From G963668655 sp963668655 (GTDB lineage Bacteria; Myxococcota_A; SURF-8), in assembly GCA_963668655.2 (NCBI GenBank), contig CAXXPQ010000003.1, positions 806,001 through 870,000 of the forward strand: a stretch of 64,000 nucleotides of DNA, written 5' to 3'. Positions 16,372-25,052 of this stretch are shown in pieces; the stretch's first letter is position 1; every line of letters starts with the position of its first letter. Below the pieces are notes generated by a model. It was not told the origin of the DNA. It made no database searches and saw only the letters and a program-made list of their open reading frames with translations. Made by a program: the position numbers and the translations under genes.

Positions 16372-16428
16372 GAAAGAAGTCAAGCCAACCGCCATCGCCG
16401 TTCGTAAATGATTTCAGCGACGGTTCAG

Positions 16429-16466
16429 CCGCTCATAGCGAGTGATTTGCGCAGCAACCCGGTTCG
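16429..16466. repeat. Dispersed intergenic element, copy 2
   Basis: CCGCTCATAGCGAGTG matches 15 of 16 bases with the element at 6593. Both continue into a short inverted-repeat region and end GGTTCG or GGTTTCG. The rest of this stretch between mreD and 16568 shows no gene. Confidence 0.35.
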
Positions 16467-16567
16467 AGCCACGGACGGCGCGAAGAACCCCTTCCCCAAT
16501 CCTTGATCCCGTTCTCATCTCGAACAAACTCGAAATGCTGAATCCTGAAGAAATTTCATTTATTTAC

Positions 16568-16658
16568 TTGACATAAATACAAGTATGTTTTAAACAAGAC
16601 AATATAGTATCGAAAAATATGGTTGTATATACTACAGGATAATTCGATATTGTCTTGT
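16568..16658 (+). promoter_or_regulatory. Promoter and inverted-repeat operator for the RHH gene pair
   Basis: TTGACA (16568-16573) lies 17 bases from TAAACA (16591-16596). Overlapping and following it is a perfect 12-base inverted repeat, ACAAGACAATAT (16594-16605) and ATATTGTCTTGT (16647-16658), with the palindrome GTATATAC between. Repeated arms next to a ribbon-helix-helix gene are the usual sign of autoregulation. The region is AT-rich against its surroundings. Confidence 0.55.
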
Positions 16659-16683
16659 AGTAATCGTCTCCTGAAGGGATTTC

Positions 16684-16887
16684 ATGTCGAAGCTGGTCGC
16701 TACAAATGTATTGATTCCGCAGGCGCACAAAGACGCCTTGAAGGCGCTCAGCCGGAAAACACGCATCACCCAGAGCGAGTATCTACGGGAAGCCGTAGCG
16801 GATTTGTTGAAAAAATACGAAACGATCTTGGCCCGGGAACCTTTCGAGCCGGTTCATCGACAGACACAACGGAGCGCCGGGAAATGA
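16684..16887 (+). CDS. Ribbon-helix-helix (CopG/Arc-like) DNA-binding protein
   Basis: The protein is 67 residues. The N-terminal strand VATNVLIPQAHKDALKALSRKTRITQSEYLREAVADLLKKY fits the beta-alpha-alpha RHH fold, with ITQSEYLREAV the conserved helix region. AAGGG precedes the ATG. RHH proteins bind as dimers to inverted repeats; a matching operator lies immediately upstream. The stop overlaps the start of the next small gene (ATGA), implying coupled translation as in toxin-antitoxin or regulator pairs. The target is inferred to be its own promoter. Confidence 0.8.
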   Translation: MSKLVATNVLIPQAHKDALKALSRKTRITQSEYLREAVADLLKKYETILAREPFEPVHRQTQRSAGK

Positions 16888-17096
16888 AGAAAATGGCAGG
16901 GAACAAGGAGAAAGTCATGCGAAGCGAGAGAAAATATTCGAGCTACGCGGATTTCGAGCGGGACGAGTACCTTCGTGTCATGAGCTTCTATGAAAATCTG
17001 GAAGACATCATGGACGACGAGTTCTTCTCCATCGGGGATACGAACAAACCCCGGAAGAACCAGCGGGACGAAGTGATCGAGGATCTGGAATTCTAG
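16884..17096 (+). CDS. Small acidic protein coupled to the RHH regulator
   Basis: The protein is 70 residues: a short basic N-terminus (MKKMAGNKEKVMRSERK), then an acidic, aromatic region (YADFERDEYLRVMSFYENLEDIMDDEFFSIGD). The ATG overlaps the preceding stop by four bases. There are no known toxin motifs, no transmembrane segment and no signal peptide. It could be a second DNA-complex component, a toxin of an undescribed kind or simply a small hypothetical protein. The translational coupling makes it a probable real gene. Confidence 0.6.
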   Translation: MKKMAGNKEKVMRSERKYSSYADFERDEYLRVMSFYENLEDIMDDEFFSIGDTNKPRKNQRDEVIEDLEF

Positions 17097-17250
17097 ATTC
17101 GCGGCGGTTTCGTTTCCAACAGAAGTCCGGTCCGGAAATCGTTGGGGCATTTTCGGACTTCCCGTCCCGGGACAGCGGGCTTCCGTCCCTTCCCCGCCTA
17201 CCCTCTCCTTCGACCCCTTTTCCTCATCCTTCGTTTTCCGGAAACCCTAT

Positions 17251-17285
17251 CCAAAATACTGACCGAGAGATTTCGAAAAGGTTTC
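17251..17285. repeat. Dispersed intergenic repeat, copy 1 (CCGAGAGATTTCGA core)
   Basis: The 14-base core CCGAGAGATTTCGA (17263-17276) is identical at 26763-26776, with alignable flanks (CAAA.ATAC before, AGG.TTT after). Both copies lie in promoter-containing gaps, upstream of plus-strand genes. Confidence 0.45.
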
Positions 17286-17335
17286 GTTCGCCGGATCAAC
17301 GGAAAGGTCGGCGCGAAAAAGCATGCGAGACATCC

Positions 17336-17364
17336 TTGATGCCGGGCCGTCAATGGGGTATGTT
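17336..17364 (+). promoter_or_regulatory. galK promoter
   Basis: TTGATG (17336-17341), a 17-base spacer and TATGTT (17359-17364), about 70 bases before the galK ATG. Confidence 0.5.
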
Positions 17365-17433
17365 GTCTTTTTTTCGAAACGGTCGGAGAAACTTCGGCCG
17401 CGATACGAATCCGAACATCGAGGCGAAATCGGA

Positions 17434-18645
17434 ATGAACGCGGAAAGCAATCGAACATACTTCCCCCTGGGGCGATTGGCGACGGCCTGGCAGCGGACAT
17501 TCGGAGATCCCGGCGGCCGAGAATTCTTCTGGGCTCGCGCGCCCGGCCGGGTCAACCTGATCGGCGAACACACCGACTACCACGACGGATTCGTGTTTCC
17601 GGTCGCCATCGACCTTGCCACTTACGTCCTGGCCGCGCCGCGCACCGACGGCCGTGTGCGAATTCACTCCCTGAATTTCGACCGCACCGAAACCTTCGAT
17701 TCCGGAAAACTTGCCCCCGGAGAGATGGACGGCTGGGTTCGCTATCCCGCCGGAACGCTGTGGGCCATGCGACAACGGGGCCTGCATCCCAAAGGACTGG
17801 ACGCGGTGGCGTTCGGCGTGGTGCCGCTGGGAGGCGGCCTATCCAGTTCGGCCAGCCTGGAAATCGCCTTCATCGCGCTTTGCGACGCCGCCAACGGCTG
17901 GAATCTCGCTCCCGCCGTCATGGCCGAGATCGGCCGAAGCGCGGAAAACGGCTTCGTGGGCGTTCCCTGCGGCATCATGGACCAGTTCGCCTCGGCGGCC
18001 TGCCGTCCCGGGGCCGCGCTGATGCTCGACTGCCGCAACCTGGATCACGAACACGTTTCCGTCCCACAGGACTGGCGGATGGTGATCTGCGACACGGGCG
18101 TCCGGCACGAACTGGCCGCATCGGAATACGGGAAGCGGCAGGAGGAATGCCGCGTCGGCCTGGAAGCGATCCGCGCCCGCCATCCGGAGGTGAAGGCCCT
18201 GCGCGACGTGAGCCTGCCGATGCTGGAGGACACCCGCGCGGACATGCCGGAAATTTCCTTCCGGCGCTGCGGCTACGTCATCCGGGAAAACGGCCGCGTG
18301 GCGGCCTTCGCGGATGCCCTTCGTCGGGCGGATGAAACGGAAGCCGGAAAATGGATGGCCGAAAGCCACGCCGGGCTTCGGGATGAATATGAAGTAAGCT
18401 CCACCGAACTGGACCGGGCCGTGGAACTGGCCGCCGGGCTTCCGGGACGAATCGGAAGCCGCATGACCGGCGGCGGCTTCGGCGGCTGTACGGTGAACCT
18501 GGTCCGGAAGGAACGGGCGGAGGAATTCAGAAAACGATTGGAAGACGACTATCGGGCGGCTTCCGGCGGCAGGGGCGGATGCCTGATTCTGGCGCCGGGC
18601 GGAGGCGCCGCGGGAGGAAAGATTGATCGAACTAACGGAACTTAG
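17434..18645 (+). CDS. galK: Galactokinase
   Basis: The protein is 403 residues. The galactokinase signature GRVNLIGEHTDYHDGFVFP lies at about residues 39-57, the GHMP ATP-binding motif PLGGGLSSSASLE at about 135, and the C-terminal GHMP motif GSRMTGGGFGGCTV near 350. The catalytic Asp is in CGIMDQFAS. It phosphorylates galactose to galactose 1-phosphate in the cytoplasm. The 3' end overlaps the following uridylyltransferase gene by 23 bases, showing a shared operon. Length is slightly above the usual 380-390 because the C-terminal tail is Gly-rich. Confidence 0.95.
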   Translation: MNAESNRTYFPLGRLATAWQRTFGDPGGREFFWARAPGRVNLIGEHTDYHDGFVFPVAIDLATYVLAAPRTDGRVRIHSLNFDRTETFDSGKLAPGEMDGWVRYPAGTLWAMRQRGLHPKGLDAVAFGVVPLGGGLSSSASLEIAFIALCDAANGWNLAPAVMAEIGRSAENGFVGVPCGIMDQFASAACRPGAALMLDCRNLDHEHVSVPQDWRMVICDTGVRHELAASEYGKRQEECRVGLEAIRARHPEVKALRDVSLPMLEDTRADMPEISFRRCGYVIRENGRVAAFADALRRADETEAGKWMAESHAGLRDEYEVSSTELDRAVELAAGLPGRIGSRMTGGGFGGCTVNLVRKERAEEFRKRLEDDYRAASGGRGGCLILAPGGGAAGGKIDRTNGT

Positions 18646-20470
18646 AGAACGCTACAGCAGCCTGGTGGCTCACCTCGAGAATCACCCGGAAGCCCTGCCC
18701 ACCGCGATGAAACTGGTGGAGGAAGGACTGGGCGGGTGCTTCGCCAAATATCTGGAGACGGCCGGCGAGGATGAGTGGCGCACTTTCTTTTCCCAGGTGG
18801 AACGGATCGATTTCGATCACCTTCGGGAACACCGCATGCGCCTGTTCGGCAAAGCGCCGCCGCCGCTGACCTCCGAGCAGTTGGAGCCCGTCGCCGCGGA
18901 TCCGGATCAATTCGAATCGAGCGCCCGGGATCGGACCATCGGGCTGGCCTCCCTGCGGGAAGGCGTATGGGCCGTGGCAGTCTTCGCGGGAGGAGCCGGA
19001 ACGCGCTTTTTCCGGGAATGGGACAATCTGGACCGCGCCATCTCTCCGCTGCCCGAGGCCATGCGACAGCAGTGGCCGGAACGGGAAGCCCCCAAGGGAC
19101 TCTTTCCCATCAGCCCGGTGGAAGGGCTGAACTTCTGCCATCTGATCCTGGCCGAGGTTCTGGAGGAGGGACTGGCCTGCGGCAAACTCCCTCCCCTTCT
19201 GTTCATGACCAGTTCCGTCACGTATTCCTACATGGTTCGCTGGCTGGAGCGTGATACGCTGCTCGGCCTGCCCAAGGAAGCCGTGCTGCTGTTTCAGCAG
19301 CGGGAAATCCCCAGGCTGGACGCGGAGGGCGATCTGATCGTCCGGACGGACGGCACCCTGTTCTGGACCGGCGACGGACACGGCGGCGTTTACGCCGCGC
19401 TCTCCGGAACGGCGGAATCGGTCCGAAGCATCCGGGACTGGCTGCAATCCGCGGGGATCAGGCACCTGGTCATGGGAAACGTGGACAACGCCGCGTTGTC
19501 TCCGCTTTTGCCGGAACGCCTGGGCTATCACCTGCGCAACAACGCCCGCTTCACCCTGACCGTCGTGCCGCGCACCGGGCCGTCCGAACCCGTGGGCATG
19601 CCCTGTCGCGGAAAGAAGGACGATCGGATCCGAATCATCGAGTATTCCGAGTTGGACCCGGATCTATCGGCGGAAACCGGCGAGGACGGCGGACTGCGCT
19701 TCAACGAGGGACACGTCAACACCAACCTGCTGGACCTGGACGCCGTACGCACCGACCTGCCCGGATCGCTGTATACGGGGAAAACGGTGCGGGTGGGGGA
19801 CCGGAAGATTCAGTCCAGCACCTACGAATTCCTCAATCAGCATCTCGCGTCGCTCTTGGACCCCGACGACGTGCGGATCTATTCCGGCGGGCGGGACGAT
19901 CTCTTCATCCCCACCAAGGCCATCGTCGGTCCGGACTCCGTGCAGTCCACCTTCCATACGCTGAACCGATTGCAGGCGGATAAGCTTCGCAGGACCGGGG
20001 CGGACGTGGCCGGATCGCCGGAAGAGCCGCTGGCCTTCGTGGACCTGCATCCCTGCCTGGGCCTGAAAACCGAGGATCTCGAAAGGCGGGGCGTGGGGCC
20101 CGGCTGGGTGCTGGAGAAAGGCGCGCGCCTTTTCCTCTGCGTACGTCACGGCCTGACGACCTTCTCCCGGCCGTTCGGCGACGGGCTGCGCCTGGAAGAA
20201 GACGCCACGTTCATTCTTCGGACGCGGAAACCCTACGGAACCATCGAGTACGACATGGAAAATCGCGAGATTCGCGAATCCGCGGAGAACGCGCCCCGGA
20301 TATCCGTGGGAGCCAACGTGGTGGTGAAAAAAGGCGTCCGGGTGGTTCTCGATCTCCAGGAAGAGGCCGTGCTGTACATTCCGGACAACGCCGTTTTCGA
20401 AAAAAACGTGGAAACCTGGGTGTTCAAGGGACGGCCGCTACGTTTGGAGGGAAGCCGCAAGGGAGACTGA
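18623..20470 (+). CDS. UDPGP-family UTP:sugar-1-phosphate uridylyltransferase
   Basis: The protein is 615 residues, starting at a TTG that follows GGGAGGAAAGA and overlaps galK. Conserved nucleotide-binding residues appear as FAGGAGTRFF (residues 121-130) and APKGLFPISP (K158), the signature of the eukaryotic-type UDP-glucose/UDP-GlcNAc pyrophosphorylase superfamily. NEGHVNTNLLDLD and HPCLGLKTEDL are also family-like. Because galK precedes and galE converges on it, and no GalT is present, it most likely converts galactose 1-phosphate plus UTP to UDP-galactose. Alternatives are UDP-GlcNAc or UDP-glucose pyrophosphorylase. Family membership is clear; substrate is inferred. Confidence 0.82.
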   Translation: MIELTELRERYSSLVAHLENHPEALPTAMKLVEEGLGGCFAKYLETAGEDEWRTFFSQVERIDFDHLREHRMRLFGKAPPPLTSEQLEPVAADPDQFESSARDRTIGLASLREGVWAVAVFAGGAGTRFFREWDNLDRAISPLPEAMRQQWPEREAPKGLFPISPVEGLNFCHLILAEVLEEGLACGKLPPLLFMTSSVTYSYMVRWLERDTLLGLPKEAVLLFQQREIPRLDAEGDLIVRTDGTLFWTGDGHGGVYAALSGTAESVRSIRDWLQSAGIRHLVMGNVDNAALSPLLPERLGYHLRNNARFTLTVVPRTGPSEPVGMPCRGKKDDRIRIIEYSELDPDLSAETGEDGGLRFNEGHVNTNLLDLDAVRTDLPGSLYTGKTVRVGDRKIQSSTYEFLNQHLASLLDPDDVRIYSGGRDDLFIPTKAIVGPDSVQSTFHTLNRLQADKLRRTGADVAGSPEEPLAFVDLHPCLGLKTEDLERRGVGPGWVLEKGARLFLCVRHGLTTFSRPFGDGLRLEEDATFILRTRKPYGTIEYDMENREIRESAENAPRISVGANVVVKKGVRVVLDLQEEAVLYIPDNAVFEKNVETWVFKGRPLRLEGSRKGD

Positions 20471-20485
20471 AGCGGACTTCGAGTC

Positions 20486-21505
20486 TCACGCTTCCGCGCA
20501 ATCGCCGCCCGATCCGGCAGGGCCCTCGAAGCCGTTTTCCCGGTGCCATTCCCAGGCGTCCAGCACGATGCTTTCCAGGTCGCTGCGCACGGGTTTCCAA
20601 CCGAACGCCTGCCGGATACGGCCGGATGCGGCCACCAGAACGGCCGGATCGCCCTCCCGCCTCGGCGCGCTTTTCCAGTTCACGGAACGACCCGTCACCC
20701 TCCCGGCCGTCTCGATGACCTCCCGTACCGAATAGCCCCGTTCCGCGCCCAGGTTGAAGGTGCGGCTCTCCCCGCCGTTCAGCAGGTGATTCAGCGAACA
20801 TGCGTGCGCCCGGGCCAGGTCCGTGACGTGGATGTAGTCCCGGACGCAGGTTCCGTCCGGCGTGCCGTAATCCTCTCCGAAAACGAAAAGGGGACGGGCG
20901 TCCGGAAGCGTGGCGCGCAAGGCCAGCGGAATCAGGTGGGTTTCCGGTCTGTGCCACTCCCCCGAGCTTCCGGGCAGAGCCCCGGCGGCATTGAAGTAGC
21001 GCAGGGCCACGGTGCGAAGCCCCCAGGCGCGGTCGCAATCCGCCATGGACTGCTCCATCATGCGCTTGCTCCAGCCATAGGGATTGATGGGCGAAAGCGG
21101 ATGTTCCTCGGTGACCGGCGTCTCCCGGGGTTCACCATAGACGGCGGCCGTACTGGAAAAGACCAGCCGCCGGGTTTCGGATCGCCGCATGGCCTCCAGA
21201 AACGACAACGTGCCGGAAACGTTGTTCTTATAGTATTTCAACGGGTCGGAAACCGATTCCCCCACGGCGATGAAAGCCGCGAAGTGCAGCACGGCTTCGT
21301 ATTGCCGCGCCTGCATGTGCCGCGCCAGGGCTTCCGTGTCCAGAACGTCCATACGGAAAAACGGAAGATCCCCCACCGCCCGGCGATAACCCGTGGAAAG
21401 ATTGTCCAGCACGTGGACCTCGAAGCCTTCCTCCGCCAGGAGATGAGCCGTGATGGAGCCGATGTATCCCGCGCCGCCGCAGATCAACAGTTTCGCCTTC
21501 GCCAT
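20486..21505 (-). CDS. galE: UDP-glucose 4-epimerase
   Basis: The protein is 339 residues, the usual GalE length. It has the Rossmann start LLICGGAGYIGSITAHLLAEEG, catalytic Ser in FSSTAAVYG, YxxxK as YGWSK, and RYFNAAGA. It interconverts UDP-galactose and UDP-glucose with bound NAD, completing galactose use or supplying UDP-galactose for surface sugars. GAGGGG precedes the ATG. It converges with the uridylyltransferase gene, leaving only 15 bases between stops, with no evident terminator. Confidence 0.95.
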   Translation of the reverse strand: MAKAKLLICGGAGYIGSITAHLLAEEGFEVHVLDNLSTGYRRAVGDLPFFRMDVLDTEALARHMQARQYEAVLHFAAFIAVGESVSDPLKYYKNNVSGTLSFLEAMRRSETRRLVFSSTAAVYGEPRETPVTEEHPLSPINPYGWSKRMMEQSMADCDRAWGLRTVALRYFNAAGALPGSSGEWHRPETHLIPLALRATLPDARPLFVFGEDYGTPDGTCVRDYIHVTDLARAHACSLNHLLNGGESRTFNLGAERGYSVREVIETAGRVTGRSVNWKSAPRREGDPAVLVAASGRIRQAFGWKPVRSDLESIVLDAWEWHRENGFEGPAGSGGDCAEA

Positions 21506-21772
21506 GGAGCCCCTCGCTTTCCTTCATCGATGTCGGACAAACGATTCTTCGCCCGCCGGGCGTTCGCGGGCGATTATAGACGGCCATGGACGTTTAGGCA
21601 AGCGGCCGAAGTTCGCGGCGGCCGAGGCCGACATGCACCCTCCCATGAAGATGAAGGATTCTTTTCGGAATGTCCGGGACGATATTCGTATCTATCCGAA
21701 AGGCGGAACGGGCTTCGGCGTTCGCCGGACGGCCCGCCGCGAGATTACATCCGTTTTCGGAGCGATACCGTC

Positions 21773-23305
21773 ATGAAACGATCGTCCTACCGGATCATTC
21801 CCCTTATCCTGCTCGCCGCGCTGGCCGCGCCCATCGGCTCGTTTCTGGCGTACGGACTGGAGAAAGACTCGAAGCGAACGGAGGCCATCGAAGTGAAAGC
21901 CCCTGAATTTCCGAAGGATACCCGCTGGTTGAACACCGAGGCTCCCGTCACCCTGGCCGCGATGAAGGGCCGCGTGGTGGTATTGGATTTCTGGACCTAC
22001 TGCTGCATCAACTGCCTGCACGCCCTGCCCCGCCTGGCCGCGCTGGACGAGAAGTACAAGGATCGTCCCGTGACGGTCATCGGCGTGCATTCGGGAAAGT
22101 TCGACCAGGAGAAATCCGACGAGAAGGTCAAACACGCCATCCGCAAGTACGGGGTCCGTCACCCCGTGGCCATGGACGACGAGTACGAAATCTGGACCCG
22201 CTGGGGAGTGCGCGCCTGGCCGACGGTGGCCTTCATTCGTCCGGATGGAACGATTTACGGCGTAACGAGCGGCGAACCGGATCCCGGACAATTGGAAACC
22301 GTGGTGGATCAACTGCTTGCGGATGGCGAAAAGACCGGCACGCTTTCGAATGGCGGCGCTCCCGCGCTGCGGCGGGAAAAACAGCCCGGCGGGCGCTTTC
22401 TCTATCCGGGCAAGGTGCTGGCCGTGAAGGAAGGCGTCTTCGTGGCCGACAGTGGCCATCACCGGGTGGTACGCCTGGACGAAGCAGGAGCCGTTTCGGA
22501 AACTTACGGCGGGCCGCAGCCGGGCTTTGCGGACGGACCGCCCGACGCGGTGCGCTTCCGAGAACCTCAAGGCATGGCGATTCACGAAGGGCGGCTGTTC
22601 ATCGCGGACCGGGGCAACCACGCCATCCGCGAACTGGACCTTGAAAGCGGGCGAACGAAAACACTGGCGGGCACCGGAAAAAAGGCGCGGGGAATCGGCT
22701 CCGGCGGCCCTGCGCTCTCGCAGGCTCTGCGCTCGCCCTGGGCGCTGGCCTGGCGGGACGGCGGTCTGGACGTGGCCATGGCGGGCAGCCACCAGATATG
22801 GCGCTATGAAAACGGCGTCATCCGCCCCCTGGCGGGCAGCGGCCTGGAAAACATCCTGGACGGCGGACTCTCCGGCGCGGCTTTCGCCCAGCCCAGCGGG
22901 CTGGCCCTTTCCGGCGGACGGCTTTACGTGGCCGACAGCGAAACCAGCGCCGTACGCGTGCTGGACTTAGAAAAACGGCGGGTGGACACCCTGGTGGGAA
23001 GCGGCCTGTTCGATTTCGGCTACGTGGACGGCTACGGGCGGGCGGCCAAGTTGCAGCATCCCTTAGGCATCGCGGCGAAAGGCGACACGCTGTACATCGC
23101 CGACAGCTTCAACAACACCATTCGCACCCTGAACCTGGCCGACAGAAACCGGGTGGGGACGCTGAAAATGGAGGGCGTCCGCGACCTGAACGAGCCTTCC
23201 GGCTTGTCCGTATCGGGAGACGCTCTCTATGTGGCCGACACCAACCGGCACCGCATCCTGAAGGTGGATCTGAAAACCGGCCGGTCGGAGATTTTCGCCG
23301 AGTAA
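21773..23305 (+). CDS. Thioredoxin-like/NHL-repeat protein (NHLRC2-type)
   Basis: The protein is 510 residues. An N-terminal hydrophobic segment (residues 9-27) suggests export or anchoring. A thioredoxin fold at about 45-170 has the active-site-like DFWTYCCINCLHALP (C77, C78, C81), matching the WTYCCINC signature of NHLRC2-type proteins. About six NHL repeats follow (FVADSGHHRVVRLD, FIADRGNHAIRELD, YIADSFNNTIRTLN, YVADTNRHRILKVD) to form a beta-propeller. A periplasmic thiol-redox function is inferred. GGAG lies about 10 bases before the chosen ATG. The divergent neighbour is galE and the gene at 23325 is convergent; no operon. Confidence 0.85.
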   Translation: MKRSSYRIIPLILLAALAAPIGSFLAYGLEKDSKRTEAIEVKAPEFPKDTRWLNTEAPVTLAAMKGRVVVLDFWTYCCINCLHALPRLAALDEKYKDRPVTVIGVHSGKFDQEKSDEKVKHAIRKYGVRHPVAMDDEYEIWTRWGVRAWPTVAFIRPDGTIYGVTSGEPDPGQLETVVDQLLADGEKTGTLSNGGAPALRREKQPGGRFLYPGKVLAVKEGVFVADSGHHRVVRLDEAGAVSETYGGPQPGFADGPPDAVRFREPQGMAIHEGRLFIADRGNHAIRELDLESGRTKTLAGTGKKARGIGSGGPALSQALRSPWALAWRDGGLDVAMAGSHQIWRYENGVIRPLAGSGLENILDGGLSGAAFAQPSGLALSGGRLYVADSETSAVRVLDLEKRRVDTLVGSGLFDFGYVDGYGRAAKLQHPLGIAAKGDTLYIADSFNNTIRTLNLADRNRVGTLKMEGVRDLNEPSGLSVSGDALYVADTNRHRILKVDLKTGRSEIFAE

Positions 23306-23324
23306 GCTTTCGAAGCGGAGCCCG

Positions 23325-24941
23325 TCACTCCGGCGCGATTATCAGCGTCTGTTGGGCGCCGTCCTCCGGAAGCGTCCCGCCGCCCTGTTCATCAATGACG
23401 AGCAGGGACAGAGACTCCACGTAGTGGGCGCGGCCGAAACTCAGCGACACGTTCGGGGCCTGGGGATAATGCCGCCTCGGCAACCGGATCCAGGTGGGCG
23501 CGGAGGCTCCGGAATCGTAGGCGTAGACGTATTCGAAGCGCCGGGAGGTCGCGTCGTAACTCGCCCGAACGGGCGCGCCGGCCGTAAACGGCGCGTAGGG
23601 CCGGGACAGGGCGTCCGCCCGGGGCGTACGCTCCGTCCAGTCGCCGTTCACGAAGCTGCAATCCTCGTGATTCCAGTAGTGTTCGCTGACTTCGTGGGTC
23701 CAGACGGTGGCGTGCATGTGCCGTTCGTCCAGGATCGTGTACAGATCGGTGATGAACCAGCCCGCGTTTTCGTCCTTGCCCGTGTCCCCCTCGCTGCCTC
23801 GGAAGCCGAATTCGCTCAGCAAGACCGGCGCGCCCAGGGAGGTTCCCCGTGCGGCCTTCTCGCCCAGCGCCTCCCGCAAGCCCTCCAGATCGCCCGGGTA
23901 TTCGCCGGTGACGAACTGCACGGGGTAGTAGTAGTGCGGCGCGAAGATATAATTATCCAGACCTTCGAGGCTCCAGGTTTCCTCGCCGCCGGACTGTCCC
24001 GCCTCGAAACCGCTGGGCTCCACGAAAACCACAAAATGCGGCGCGATTTCCCGGATGCGCGTGGCGAGAGCCTTGTAGAAGGGAATCAGGCGCTCGGCGT
24101 ACCAGCGGTTCGGATCCTGCTTTCCCAGGGCTCCCGGGTTGGGCTCGTTCATCAGGTCAAGGCCCAAAACGTTCGGCTTGTCCGCGAAACGCTCCGCCAC
24201 GGCGATCACGGTGTCCGCGTACGCGCCGCGAATGCCGTCCGTGTCCTCCCAGAAACGATCGAAGGCCTGAAGGACGTTCTCGTCGGCGAAAACCTTCATG
24301 TACCAGGTTTTGTCGTCCAGAACGGGCGGCTCCGCCGGCGGATCCTCCAGGGCCCACGACGGCGCGCCCGAACCGCCCAGCCAGCGGCTGAAGAGATCCT
24401 GGTGGAAATCGATGAAGACGTACAGTCCGCGTTCGGCCAGCGCGTCGATCTGCCGTTCCACCAGGTCGAGGTAATCCGGATCCACCTGCCCGCGCACGGG
24501 CTCCAGAGCCTCCCAAAAGACCGTGAAGCGGACGCAGTTCATACCCCAGTCTTCGGGAAAATCCATGAAGGCGGAAAGCTTGTCGTCGAACGCGGAATCG
24601 TCCAGCGCGCCTTCCCAGGGAAGGAACGGCGGCAGTTTGGCGCGTCCGCCGATGTTGATGCCGCGCAGCATGACCGTGCGCCCGAATTCGTCCACGACGC
24701 GCTCGCCGTCGGTATGCAGACGCGGAAAGCTCCAGGCGTCGGGAAGGACGATGCTCTCGGCCTCGCCGTCTTCGTCGTCGTCGGCGTCGAAATCGGCGTC
24801 TCCGTCCGATGCATCGCCGTCGGAGGCTTCTTTGTCCGCGTCCCCGTCCGGAGAGGGATCGGAAGCATCGTCCGCGCCGCAGGACGTAAAGATCACGGAG
24901 AAACCAATTAAAATCAACAGGTTGCAAAGGGCGAATTTCAT
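23325..24941 (-). CDS. GH5-family glycoside hydrolase lipoprotein
   Basis: The protein is 538 residues. The signal peptide ends FTSC, with the probable lipid Cys at residue 21, followed by a 40-residue DGD/DAD acidic linker. The catalytic domain starts at VVDEFGRTVMLRGINIGG and carries acid/base Glu266 in LDLMNEPNPG and nucleophile Glu377 in PVLLSEFGF, plus HQD and HYYYP motifs of clan GH-A. The LRGINIGG and FIDFHQDLFS pattern is closest, from memory, to endoglycoceramidase-like GH5 enzymes rather than typical cellulases. A beta-sandwich-like C-terminus follows. It probably acts on complex glycans or glycolipids at the cell surface; the substrate is inferred. A TTGACA lies about 65 bases upstream with a weak -10. 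Confidence 0.82.
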   Translation of the reverse strand: MKFALCNLLILIGFSVIFTSCGADDASDPSPDGDADKEASDGDASDGDADFDADDDEDGEAESIVLPDAWSFPRLHTDGERVVDEFGRTVMLRGINIGGRAKLPPFLPWEGALDDSAFDDKLSAFMDFPEDWGMNCVRFTVFWEALEPVRGQVDPDYLDLVERQIDALAERGLYVFIDFHQDLFSRWLGGSGAPSWALEDPPAEPPVLDDKTWYMKVFADENVLQAFDRFWEDTDGIRGAYADTVIAVAERFADKPNVLGLDLMNEPNPGALGKQDPNRWYAERLIPFYKALATRIREIAPHFVVFVEPSGFEAGQSGGEETWSLEGLDNYIFAPHYYYPVQFVTGEYPGDLEGLREALGEKAARGTSLGAPVLLSEFGFRGSEGDTGKDENAGWFITDLYTILDERHMHATVWTHEVSEHYWNHEDCSFVNGDWTERTPRADALSRPYAPFTAGAPVRASYDATSRRFEYVYAYDSGASAPTWIRLPRRHYPQAPNVSLSFGRAHYVESLSLLVIDEQGGGTLPEDGAQQTLIIAPE

Positions 24942-25052
24942 GGCGGCATCCTTTCGGAAAGTACGGAACTCGCACCCTTTCCTAGTATGAATCGTCACGG
25001 ATTGTCAAGGGTAGACGACAAATCGCAGGCTTTGCGTATTTCTCCCGGGGCG

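Larger units (their letters stand above)
17097..17433. other. Intergenic region upstream of galK, no gene supported
   Basis: Holds a dispersed repeat (17251-17285) and the galK promoter (17336-17364). The first 150 bases show nothing recognisable. Confidence 0.5.

Noticed and set aside
16440..16475. Possible tRNA 3' half (GGTTCGAGCC)
   Set aside because: No acceptor, D or anticodon arms could be built around it.
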